Source: Candidatus Aerophobus profundus SCGC AAA252-L23 (GTDB lineage Bacteria; Aerophobota; Aerophobia; Aerophobales; Aerophobaceae). From it: DNA of 32,156 nucleotides. Both the position numbers and the translations under genes were made by a program. Location of the stretch: the NCBI GenBank assembly GCA_000402295.1, contig AQRW01000173.1:1-32156 (forward strand), in the 5' to 3' direction. Shown in pieces: positions 1-7,005 of this stretch (position 1 is its first letter; each line of letters starts with the position of its first letter). Below the pieces are notes generated by a model. That model saw only the letters and a list, made by a program, of their open reading frames with translations. It was not told the DNA's origin and searched no databases.

Positions 1-2
1 TC

Positions 3-59
3 GGGATGCTTCTTAATGAAAGGATAGCTCAGTCAAAGGTATTCCGAGAAACGAGATAG
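3..59 (+). CDS. Possible 3' end of an upstream gene
   Basis: An open frame enters from the left edge and stops at TAG 57-59, giving about 18 residues that contain MLLNERIAQSKVFRETR. The piece is too short to recognise. It lies about 75 bases upstream of the aminotransferase on the same strand, so it could be the tail of the preceding gene of that operon, but chance is equally possible. Confidence 0.2.
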   Translation, partial: GMLLNERIAQSKVFRETR

Positions 60-133
60 GGCAAGTTTCCTGCAAAAGTTGGGTGTAAAGTGAGAAAAAG
101 CAAGAGCGAGAAAAGAAAAAAGGGAGGGAGAAA

Positions 134-1438
134 TTGTGTAACTCAATAACTCAGGAAGAAATCGAGGCGGGAAAAAAGGTATTACTCTCAGGATGGGGAG
201 AGATGACAGATTTAGTTGTTTCCCATGGTCAGGGTGCTGTATTTTGGGACATTGAGGGCAAGGAATACATCGATTGCACCTCTCAAGCCTGGTCTTTAAA
301 TACCGGCTTTAATCATCCTCGGGTGATAAATGCGGCTAAAAAACAATTGGATAAGGTTACTCATCTAAGAAGCACCTTTTATAGTCTACCGCAACTTAAC
401 TTAGCCAGAAAGCTTTCGCAAATTGCTCCGGGAGAAGGCCCCAAAAAATTAAAACGGGTTAGTTTTTGCCTCCATGGATCTGTGGCCACAGAAGGAGCCA
501 TGAAAATAGCCTTGAAGTTCAACTCTGGAGGACAATTTCTTGCCCTTTACAATGGATATCATGGAAGAACTCTGGCCTCTATGTCCCTTAGCTGGCCCCA
601 CCCCCATAATGATTTTCTTTCTTACACAGGAAATGTAATCAGAGTGCCAGCGGCTTACTGCTACCGATGTCCTTTTAACCTTGAATATCCCAAGTGTAAT
701 CTTCAGTGTGCTATCTTTATCGAAGAGGCTATTGAAAAAATGCCTGATGGAAAAATATGTGCCCTGATAATGGAGCCCATCCAGGGTAATGGTGGACAGA
801 TAACCTTCCCTCCAGAGTTTCATACTCGAATGCGACAGATATGTGATAAACTGGGGATTTTACTTATTTATGACGAAGTCCAAACGGCTTTTGGAAGAGT
901 TCCGGCTATGTTTGCCTGTCAGCTTTACCAGGTGGTTCCCGACATTATTATATACGGCAAAGGATTGGGAGGGGGATTTCCTATTGCCGGGACTTTATCT
1001 CGAGAAGGACTGGCCAAATTCTCTATTGGAGACCACGGATTTACCTTTGGACATTTCCCCATATCGTTGGTAGCCGCTCTGGAAAATCTAAAAGTTATTG
1101 AAGAAGAAAATCTGCTGGAAAGATGCCAAAAGCTGGGAAATTATATTCTCGGGGAACTCGACCGGATGAAGGAAAAATACGAGTTAATCGGAGATGTTCG
1201 GGGTTCGGGTTTGATGATAGGTATAGAGTTAGTCAAAAATAGAAAGACTAAAGAGCCAGCCCAAAAAGAAACTCAGGATCTGGTCAATGAAGCCTTGAAA
1301 AGAGGGGTTCTCTTTGGTACATCTCGCTATGCCGGCCTGGGCAATGTGGTGAAGATAAAGCCCCCATTGGTGATTACCGATAAACAGGTAAATAGAGCTC
1401 TGGAAGTCTTTGAGGAAGTATTAAAAAAGTTAAGTTAA
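134..1438 (+). CDS. Class III PLP-dependent aminotransferase
   Basis: A cytosolic fold-type I aminotransferase that should move an amino group between an amine or amino acid and a 2-oxo acid. The start is TTG at 134, placed by the purine-rich site AGGGAGGGAG directly upstream. Visible family marks are the cofactor aspartate in YDEVQ (D247), the Schiff-base lysine in IIYGKGLGGGFPIAG (K276), and a C-terminal RGSGLMIGIEL segment. At 434 residues the length is normal for the GabT/ornithine aminotransferase/dialkylglycine decarboxylase group. A CYRCPF...CNLQC block (C176, C179, C188, C192) occurs in several of these aspartate-aminotransferase-like families. The substrate cannot be read from sequence. 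The DUF3604 gene follows after about 66 bases on the same strand, so the two are probably co-transcribed and may act on the same compound. Confidence 0.9.
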   Translation: MCNSITQEEIEAGKKVLLSGWGEMTDLVVSHGQGAVFWDIEGKEYIDCTSQAWSLNTGFNHPRVINAAKKQLDKVTHLRSTFYSLPQLNLARKLSQIAPGEGPKKLKRVSFCLHGSVATEGAMKIALKFNSGGQFLALYNGYHGRTLASMSLSWPHPHNDFLSYTGNVIRVPAAYCYRCPFNLEYPKCNLQCAIFIEEAIEKMPDGKICALIMEPIQGNGGQITFPPEFHTRMRQICDKLGILLIYDEVQTAFGRVPAMFACQLYQVVPDIIIYGKGLGGGFPIAGTLSREGLAKFSIGDHGFTFGHFPISLVAALENLKVIEEENLLERCQKLGNYILGELDRMKEKYELIGDVRGSGLMIGIELVKNRKTKEPAQKETQDLVNEALKRGVLFGTSRYAGLGNVVKIKPPLVITDKQVNRALEVFEEVLKKLS

Positions 1439-1504
1439 GAATTTGCGCATCAGATCTAAGGTACTCCCAATTAGATGATAATTGGACAAGAAGGGGATAG
1501 AAGA

Positions 1505-3457
1505 ATGAAAATCGAGGCAGTACACCCAGAAGGTGGTAGGGCAACCATCACTCCTAATAGAGTCAAAGTTGGAGATACAGGTAGTTGGACCATCACCTAT
1601 AAAGTGGGAAAGCAAAGAATAGAAGTGGGAGGCGAAATACGGGTAGTTCTGTCTCCCTTCTTCGCCGATCTCCAGATAACTGATTCACAAGAAAGAGGTT
1701 ACCTCTCTCTTTCCTCCAGCAATCCCGAAGCTCATCTCAAAATGGAAATCGATCTACCCTGGTACACCAAAAAACAATTCCAGCATAGCCATGCTCGCTT
1801 AATGAAGGAAGCAGAGCAAGATATTAATAAACGTCTCTATAGCCCCATCGGAGTGAATCTTAAGATAAAAATCTTCGGGGCTCCTCTGACAGAAGGAGAT
1901 ACGGTCATCCTTGTATATGGAGATATAAGTAAGGGAGGACCCGGGGGAGAAATACTACAATGGAAAGAAAGTAAATGGTTTGAGATTCCCATCTACTTTG
2001 ATCCTGACGGGAAGAGAAAAGCTCCCTACACCGGTTTCTGGAGAATCAAAACCTTACCTCGGGTCTATTTAGAACCAGGCCGAGCTAATAAACTCAAAGT
2101 GATAGTGCCCAGTATAATTTCTGAGCAAACACAAGTACCTGCCTGGGTTTTAGCTTATGATGGCCTTACCCAGGAATTGAACCAAACAATCACGGACAAA
2201 GGTCTGGGTTACACCAGCAGACATGGGAGACTGATTTCTAATTATCACGGAGAGATTGAGTGTGATGGGAAAGTCACCTCTATAAATAGAACTCATAAGG
2301 GTTCTTGCCGTTTCCTGGCAAATATTGATTTTGGTCAGGACAAGTATCGTACTATTACCGTCGTGGATCGGGAAAATACCCTTATTGCCCGCAGTAACCC
2401 CATGGTAAAAAAGTCTGACCAGGGCAACTTGTATTGGGGAGACCTTCACATTATGAACGGTGCTTTTTGGATACCCCAAGACTTGGAAACCAAGGATTAC
2501 TATGATTATGCCAAAAATAAAGTAGGATTAGACTTTGCCGCAATTACTGATATCTGCCGGGAAAGTCATCTCTACGAATACAGTCGAATTACCAAGAAAG
2601 AATGGGAGTTACTCCTGGAGTTAAGCCGCCGTTACTATGAACCGGATAAATTTGTGACCTTTCCGGCCTATGAGTACAATGAGAGATTAGTGGGAGGAGA
2701 TAAAAATGTCTATTTTCTTAACGAAGAGGAAGCGGAGCTCTTCTGTTGGGATGATCCCCGATACGACACCCCAGAAAAACTATGGGCGGCTCTGAAAGGC
2801 AAAAAAGCTATGACTATCCCCCACCACCCGGTCACTACCCGTCTGGGCCAAAACTTTGACCATCACTCTCCTGAGAGACAAAGACTGGTGGAAATCTATT
2901 CTGAATGGGGCAGCTCTGAAGGCCCCGGCTGCAGAAGACCGTTTAAGGTTCCTACTGATTACATTAATAAATCAGTCCAGTATGCCCTTACTCGAGGCTA
3001 CCGGTTAGGGATTATTGCTTCCACCGATACTCATTCAGGAGAGGTGGGAGAAGCAGCCAAAGCCGCCGTTTGGGCGAAAAATCTAACCCGAGAAGAGATA
3101 TGGAAGGGGCTATGGAATCGACACTGTTATGGAACGACTGGGGAACGAATAATTCTATCTTTTCACCTCAACGAATGTATGATGGGAGAGATAGTCAAGC
3201 AAGCTGTAGACGAAAGAAATATTTATGTAGAAGTTGTCGGAACCAATGCCCTTGAGAAAGTTGAGATCATCAGAAACAACAAAGTATTATATACTCACCA
3301 GGGAAAGGGGCAATATGAGGAAGTGAGATACCGGGATACCCAAAATCCCAGGCAAATATCTCTTTATCCCCTGCTTTTTTACTATATCCGGGTTACTCAG
3401 GTAGACGGAGAAATGGCCTGGTCTTCACCAATATGGGTCAATTTGGGCAAAGATTGA
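1505..3457 (+). CDS. DUF3604 family PHP-like metal-dependent hydrolase
   Basis: A protein of about 650 residues of the DUF3604 family, whose C-terminal half resembles PHP-type metallo-phosphoesterases. The N-terminal 300 residues look like beta-rich domains. The metal-site motifs come in PHP order: YWGDLH (D313, H315), FPAYEYNER, IPHHPVTT (H440, H441), LVEIYSEWGSSEG and a late STDTHSG (D508, H510). No signal peptide is apparent. An in-frame ATG exists at 1475, but I prefer the ATG at 1505 because AAGGGG sits at the right distance before it. The physiological substrate of this family is generally unknown. Its position immediately after the aminotransferase suggests a shared catabolic role, which is inference. 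Confidence 0.85.
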   Translation: MKIEAVHPEGGRATITPNRVKVGDTGSWTITYKVGKQRIEVGGEIRVVLSPFFADLQITDSQERGYLSLSSSNPEAHLKMEIDLPWYTKKQFQHSHARLMKEAEQDINKRLYSPIGVNLKIKIFGAPLTEGDTVILVYGDISKGGPGGEILQWKESKWFEIPIYFDPDGKRKAPYTGFWRIKTLPRVYLEPGRANKLKVIVPSIISEQTQVPAWVLAYDGLTQELNQTITDKGLGYTSRHGRLISNYHGEIECDGKVTSINRTHKGSCRFLANIDFGQDKYRTITVVDRENTLIARSNPMVKKSDQGNLYWGDLHIMNGAFWIPQDLETKDYYDYAKNKVGLDFAAITDICRESHLYEYSRITKKEWELLLELSRRYYEPDKFVTFPAYEYNERLVGGDKNVYFLNEEEAELFCWDDPRYDTPEKLWAALKGKKAMTIPHHPVTTRLGQNFDHHSPERQRLVEIYSEWGSSEGPGCRRPFKVPTDYINKSVQYALTRGYRLGIIASTDTHSGEVGEAAKAAVWAKNLTREEIWKGLWNRHCYGTTGERIILSFHLNECMMGEIVKQAVDERNIYVEVVGTNALEKVEIIRNNKVLYTHQGKGQYEEVRYRDTQNPRQISLYPLLFYYIRVTQVDGEMAWSSPIWVNLGKD

Positions 3458-3582
3458 AAAAACAAAAAGGAGGAGGTGAAAAAATAGACGGTCGCTTCAG
3501 TCTAAGAGTGGAAGTCCAACTTAACTCTACACTATAAGTTTAGGTGTCCCGAAGTGACCAAGGAAATATAGAGAGGAGAAAA

Positions 3583-3648
3583 ATGAACTATCGTGTATTG
3601 GGGAAAACCGGTCTGACAGTTAGTGAAATTGGATTTGGTACTTGGGGT
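3583..3648 (+). pseudogene. Aldo/keto reductase, N-terminal fragment (22 codons)
   Basis: After a good ribosome site (GAGAGGAG, 3571-3578), an ATG opens the classic aldo/keto reductase N-terminus: MNYRVLGKTGL then TVSEIGFGTWG. Homology ends there. The frame runs straight into a CRISPR-repeat-like unit (from 3652) and then an IS end, stopping at 3747. A normal family member is about 300 residues with Asp-Tyr-Lys-His catalytic residues, none of which is present downstream. The gene is therefore a stump left by insertion plus deletion, or by an assembly join. A GTG further upstream (3544) extends the frame but has no ribosome site and lies outside the family's normal N-terminus. Confidence 0.8.
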
Positions 3649-3651
3649 ACA

Positions 3652-3680
3652 GTTTCCCCCGCACACGCGGGGATAGTCCG
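3652..3680. CRISPR. Single type I-E-like CRISPR repeat (orphan)
   Basis: A 29-base unit beginning GTTTCCCCCGC and ending GGGGATAGTCCG, with a palindromic core CCCCGC-ACAC-GCGGGG. By eye it matches the E. coli type I-E repeat at about 21 of 29 positions, including the GGGGATA...CCG end. In the reading frame it translates to VSPAHAG, typical of spurious peptides translated from I-E repeats. No second copy follows at the expected spacing of about 61 bases, and no cas gene is in the window. It lies exactly between the aldo/keto reductase stump and the IS remnant. It is a repeat-like unit rather than a demonstrated array. Confidence 0.5.
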
Positions 3681-3827
3681 GGGCACCCTTGGGCCAAACG
3701 GACGTTTACAGGAAGGTAAAATCTATCTAGCTTGCACTTTTATCTGAGTTGACCTCTGATTAGGCTCTTGTTTTTTCTCATTTTCCTCTCAATGACTTAA
3801 TATGGTAATCTACTTTCAATTTCTCAG
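3681..3827 (+). mobile_element. Solo IS end, remnant related to the element at 15.6-17.9 kb
   Basis: About 147 bases align, in inverted orientation, with the non-coding 3' tail of the intact IS (15645 to about 15790). I count about 15 mismatches over the roughly 136 best-aligned bases, close to 89% identity. An internal block of about 44 bases (3738-3781) is identical. It ends in ACTTTCAATTTCTCAG (3812-3827), identical to the intact element's left terminal repeat read outward. The transposase, the other end and the element body are missing: the alignment stops where the CRISPR-like repeat begins. This is a decayed or recombined copy of a sister element rather than a recent duplicate. Confidence 0.85.
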
Positions 3828-3850
3828 CCTTTTGCGCCTTTTGCATCAAG

Positions 3851-3878
3851 TTGATAAGAGGATTATTTCTGCTATAAT
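3851..3878 (+). promoter_or_regulatory. Sigma70-type promoter upstream of the pckG leader
   Basis: TTGATA (3851-3856) and a perfect TATAAT (3873-3878) are separated by 16 bases in an AT-rich stretch just beyond the IS remnant. Transcription would begin near 3885, leaving about 240 bases of leader before the pckG start codon. This is the best promoter match I found by eye in the window. Confidence 0.65.
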
Positions 3879-3884
3879 AAAATA

Positions 3885-4089
3885 AAGTTATCCCAGACGA
3901 GCTTCAGACAAGGTGACCACCTGGATTTCGTCGCTCCAGATAACAATCTTTAATGCTCTTTTGCCAAATTTGGGTTTGAAAAACCAAGAGGAAGCGGGCA
4001 AGTCGCGGAGAGCTGCTGCATATTGAGCCAACGTGAACAATTCCTGGTTCTTTTAGAGAGAGCAGGAAGTGGTGTTGGCTCTTTTGTTT
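3885..4089 (+). ncRNA. Candidate structured leader RNA or small RNA upstream of pckG
   Basis: The stretch between a strong promoter and a terminator-like hairpin is about 205 bases and contains no convincing gene on either strand. It can fold locally: GACGA (3896-3900) pairs with TCGTC (3928-3932) and encloses the small hairpin AGGT-GACC-ACCT (3911-3922). A further GGTTT/AAACC hairpin lies near 3990, and the long two-tier hairpin is at 4025-4081. The arrangement of promoter, folded RNA, terminator and then a gene start 37 bases later is that of an attenuator or riboswitch, or of a free-standing small RNA. I do not recognise a known riboswitch class; T-box, TPP, FMN, SAM and ZTP core motifs are not visible. 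Confidence 0.4.
4025..4089 (+). terminator. Intrinsic terminator or attenuator before pckG
   Basis: The outer stem GAGCCAAC (4025-4032) pairs perfectly with GTTGGCTC (4074-4081). Inside it TTCCTG (4041-4046) pairs with CAGGAA (4063-4068). The stem is followed immediately by TTTTGTTT (4082-4089). It lies 37 bases before the pckG start, so read-through into pckG would have to be controlled, or pckG would need its own promoter. Confidence 0.65.
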
Positions 4090-4125
4090 CCTATAGGCTG
4101 AGGAAAGGGAAAGGAGAAAGATCCG

Positions 4126-6000
4126 ATGCAAGGGAAAGATATTGAATTGCTTAAGGTAAAGTGTGGAAAACAAAATTATGAAAAGTTGGTGGAGCTGAAT
4201 AATCCTCATCTGAACATTTTTATTGCTAAATATGTGGATCTTTGCCAGCCTACCTCAGTATTCATCCGTACCGATTCTCCCGAAGACGCTCAGTATATAA
4301 AAGATAAGGCAAAACGGATGGGAGAGGAAACTCAACTGTCTACAGATGGCCATACGGTTCATTTTGACGGTTACTTTGACCAGGCCAGGGATAAAAAAAA
4401 TACGAAATTCCTGATAACCCGGGACTTACACTTGGGACCGAACATCAATTCCATAAACAGAGAGAAGGGATTAAAGGAAATCCGGGACTTACTAAAAAAT
4501 ATTATGCAGGGGAAAGAGGTGTATATCTTATTCTTAAGTTTGGGCCCCTTAAATTCTCCTTTTTCCATTTATGCTGTGCAGATTACCGATTCTGCTTATG
4601 TAGCCCATTCAGAGGATATCCTCTATAGACCTGCTTACGAAGTATTTAAAAGAAAAGGGCCTGATATAGAATTCTTCCGGTATGTGCATAGTGCCGGAGA
4701 GTTAGAAAATAATGTAAGCAAAAATGTGGAAAAAAGAAGAATTTATATAGATTTCCTAAAAAACATTGTTTATACTGTTAACACTCAATACGCCGGAAAT
4801 ACGATAGGACTGAAGAAATTATCTTTGAGATTGGCTATTAGAAAAGCAGACAAAGAGAACTGGCTGGCAGAACATATGTTTATTATGGGGGTTCAGGGAC
4901 CTCATAAAAGAAAGACTTATTTTACCGGAGCCTTTCCAAGTTTCTGTGGTAAGACCTCTACTTGTATGGTAAGAGGAGAAAGCGTCCTGGGAGATGATAT
5001 TGCTTATCTAAGAAAAAAGGAAGGGAAAATATTTGCCACCAATGTAGAAAGAGGTATATTTGGAATAATTCAAGATGTAAACTCGGAAAATGACCCTTTA
5101 ATCTGGGAGGTTCTAACTACCCCGGGCGAGGTTATTTTCTCCAATGTTCTGATTAACCGAAAAGTCCCTTTTTGGCAGGGAGATGGAAGAAAAGTTCCCG
5201 ATGAAGGAATAAATTACTCCGGAAGGTGGTTCAAGGGCAAGATTGATGAAAAAGAAATTCCTTATTCCCATCCTAACGCCAGATATACAATTCCCCTAAA
5301 AAGACTAAAACATTGTGATCCTGAACTGGAAAACCCTCAGGGCGTAGAAATTGGGGGAATAATCTATGGAGGAAGGGACTCTTCTACCTGGCCCCCAGTA
5401 TTTCAAAGTTTTAATTGGGTGCATGGAATTGTAACCATAGCTGCCTCCCTGGAATCAGAAACCACCGCGGCTACCCTGGAACAACAGAGAATAAGAAAAT
5501 TTAACCTCATGGCAAATTTAGATTTTCTCTCTATACCTATAGGCAGATACATTAATAACCATTTGGATTTTGCCAGGGACTTAAAGAGTCCTCCTTTACT
5601 ATTTGGGGTAAACTACTTTTTGAAAGATAAAGAGGGAAATTACCTAACCGGGGTGCAGGACAAACGAACATGGCTCAAATGGATGGAATTGAGGTTTCAC
5701 CATGACGTAGAAGCTATCAAAACCCCGATAGGGTATTTACCAAAATATGGAGATTTAAGGAAGTTATTTAAGGAGCTGCTTAACCAAGACTATCCCGAGA
5801 AAAACTATGTTAGTCACTTCAAAATAAGGATTCCGGAGAATCTTGCCAAAATTGAAAGGGTTCTTAAAATCTACCGGACGGATGTCCCTGACGCTCCCAA
5901 TGTTCTTTTTGAGTTACTGGAACAACAAAAGAAAAGACTTAAAGAAACAAGAGCAAAATACGGAGATTATGTTATTCCCACCTTGTTTTATGAAGAATAA
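4126..6000 (+). CDS. pckG: Phosphoenolpyruvate carboxykinase (GTP), divergent
   Basis: Interconverts oxaloacetate and phosphoenolpyruvate with GTP/GDP and CO2, linking C4 acids and gluconeogenesis in the cytosol. The 624 residues agree with the GTP-dependent family. Visible motifs in order are GLKKLSLRLAIR (metal-binding lysine region), NWLAEHMFIMGV, the nucleotide loop GAFPSFCGKTST (residues 268-279, keeping the reactive Cys274 and Lys276), GDDIAYL, HPNARYTIPL, and FNWVHG preceding a family-like C-terminal region. The loop reads PSFCGKTSTCM where ordinary enzymes have PSACGKTNLAM, so it belongs to a divergent branch and cofactor use (GTP or another phosphoryl donor) should be treated as inferred. 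The start ATG follows AAAGGAGA. purC begins 21 bases after the stop, so the pair is probably one transcript. Confidence 0.88.
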   Translation: MQGKDIELLKVKCGKQNYEKLVELNNPHLNIFIAKYVDLCQPTSVFIRTDSPEDAQYIKDKAKRMGEETQLSTDGHTVHFDGYFDQARDKKNTKFLITRDLHLGPNINSINREKGLKEIRDLLKNIMQGKEVYILFLSLGPLNSPFSIYAVQITDSAYVAHSEDILYRPAYEVFKRKGPDIEFFRYVHSAGELENNVSKNVEKRRIYIDFLKNIVYTVNTQYAGNTIGLKKLSLRLAIRKADKENWLAEHMFIMGVQGPHKRKTYFTGAFPSFCGKTSTCMVRGESVLGDDIAYLRKKEGKIFATNVERGIFGIIQDVNSENDPLIWEVLTTPGEVIFSNVLINRKVPFWQGDGRKVPDEGINYSGRWFKGKIDEKEIPYSHPNARYTIPLKRLKHCDPELENPQGVEIGGIIYGGRDSSTWPPVFQSFNWVHGIVTIAASLESETTAATLEQQRIRKFNLMANLDFLSIPIGRYINNHLDFARDLKSPPLLFGVNYFLKDKEGNYLTGVQDKRTWLKWMELRFHHDVEAIKTPIGYLPKYGDLRKLFKELLNQDYPEKNYVSHFKIRIPENLAKIERVLKIYRTDVPDAPNVLFELLEQQKKRLKETRAKYGDYVIPTLFYEE

Positions 6001-6021
6001 GGCAAAGAATATCTATCAATT

Positions 6022-6933
6022 ATGACCGATAAACCATTAAGATTAACAAATTTTACAGACCTCAAGTTTTTCAAAAGAGGAAAAGTTAGAGATATTTATG
6101 ATTTGGGAGACAAACTCCTGATTATTTCTACTGATAGAATATCTTGCTTCGATGTAGTACTACCCACAAGTATTCCTGGAAAAGGAAAAGTCTTAACTTA
6201 CCTTTCCCTATTTTGGTTCCACTTTACTGAAGACATCATTGCCAATCATTTAATTACCGCTAATGTGAGCGACTGGCCCCGGCAGTTGCTAAATCACAGA
6301 AAAGTCTTGAAAGATCGGTCGATGCTGGTAAAAAAAGCCAAGCCTATACCCCTTGAATGTGTGGTAAGGGGCTATTTGTCCGGCTCGGGCTGGAAGGAAT
6401 ATCAAAAAACACAATCCATCTGCGGTATAGAATTGCCTAAAGGTTTAAGAGAAGCTGAGAAATTACCTCAATCAATTTTTACCCCAGCCACCAAAGAAGA
6501 GGTAGGACATGATATCAATGTAACCCAAGAATATATAGAAAAAGAGATGGGAAGAGATACGGCCACAAAACTAAAGAATACCAGTCTTACTCTTTATCAA
6601 AAAGCCAGTGCCTACGCAGAAAGCAGAGGTATAATTATTGCCGATACCAAATTTGAATTTGGCAAAGTAGCGGAGAAAATTGTTCTCATTGACGAAGTAC
6701 TTACTCCGGATTCCTCAAGATTCTGGCCAAAAGATCAATACTCACCTGGAAAAAACCAGTCCAGCTTTGATAAGCAGTTTGTAAGAGATTATCTGGAGAG
6801 TCTAAATTGGGACAAAACAGCCCCGGCTCCTGAGCTACCGGAAGAAATTGTCCAGAAGACAGTTGAGAAATATCTTCAAACTGTAAAGATGATTATTCCC
6901 CAACAATTACAAGAGAGAAACAATGAAAAATAA
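6022..6933 (+). CDS. purC: Phosphoribosylaminoimidazole-succinocarboxamide synthase
   Basis: SAICAR synthetase, the ATP-dependent purine-pathway step that joins aspartate to CAIR. The 303-residue, single-domain protein starts with the ATP-binding KRGKVRDIYDLGD. It continues with ECVVRGYLSGSGWKEY (substrate phosphate binding), IIADTKFEFG and LIDEVLTPDSSRFWP, all hallmark segments in the usual order. It is of the longer form (about 300 residues) common in some bacteria and in yeast Ade1. The start is ATG at 6022 with only a weak upstream site, consistent with translation coupled to pckG. No other pur gene is nearby, although a purine permease lies on the opposite strand just downstream. Confidence 0.95.
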   Translation: MTDKPLRLTNFTDLKFFKRGKVRDIYDLGDKLLIISTDRISCFDVVLPTSIPGKGKVLTYLSLFWFHFTEDIIANHLITANVSDWPRQLLNHRKVLKDRSMLVKKAKPIPLECVVRGYLSGSGWKEYQKTQSICGIELPKGLREAEKLPQSIFTPATKEEVGHDINVTQEYIEKEMGRDTATKLKNTSLTLYQKASAYAESRGIIIADTKFEFGKVAEKIVLIDEVLTPDSSRFWPKDQYSPGKNQSSFDKQFVRDYLESLNWDKTAPAPELPEEIVQKTVEKYLQTVKMIIPQQLQERNNEK

Positions 6934-7005
6934 AGAGTACTACCATACCAATATCTTGAGAAAATACGTCAGAAAAATGGCTAAAAAAAGTCATATTTTC
7001 ATCGT

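Noticed and set aside
3544..3582. GTG start at 3544 for the aldo/keto reductase fragment
   Set aside because: The canonical family N-terminus begins at the ATG at 3583, which has its own ribosome site; the extension has neither.
3652..3850. A multi-repeat CRISPR array
   Set aside because: No second repeat at about 61-base spacing, and the next bases belong to the IS tail; only one repeat-like unit can be supported.
3885..4089. T-box or another known riboswitch before pckG
   Set aside because: The T-box GGTGG-ACC antiterminator core and the cores of TPP, FMN, SAM and ZTP elements were looked for and not found; kept as an unclassified leader.
6934..7005. Bidirectional terminator between purC and the NCS2 permease
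   Set aside because: No stem of useful length followed by a T-run on either strand.
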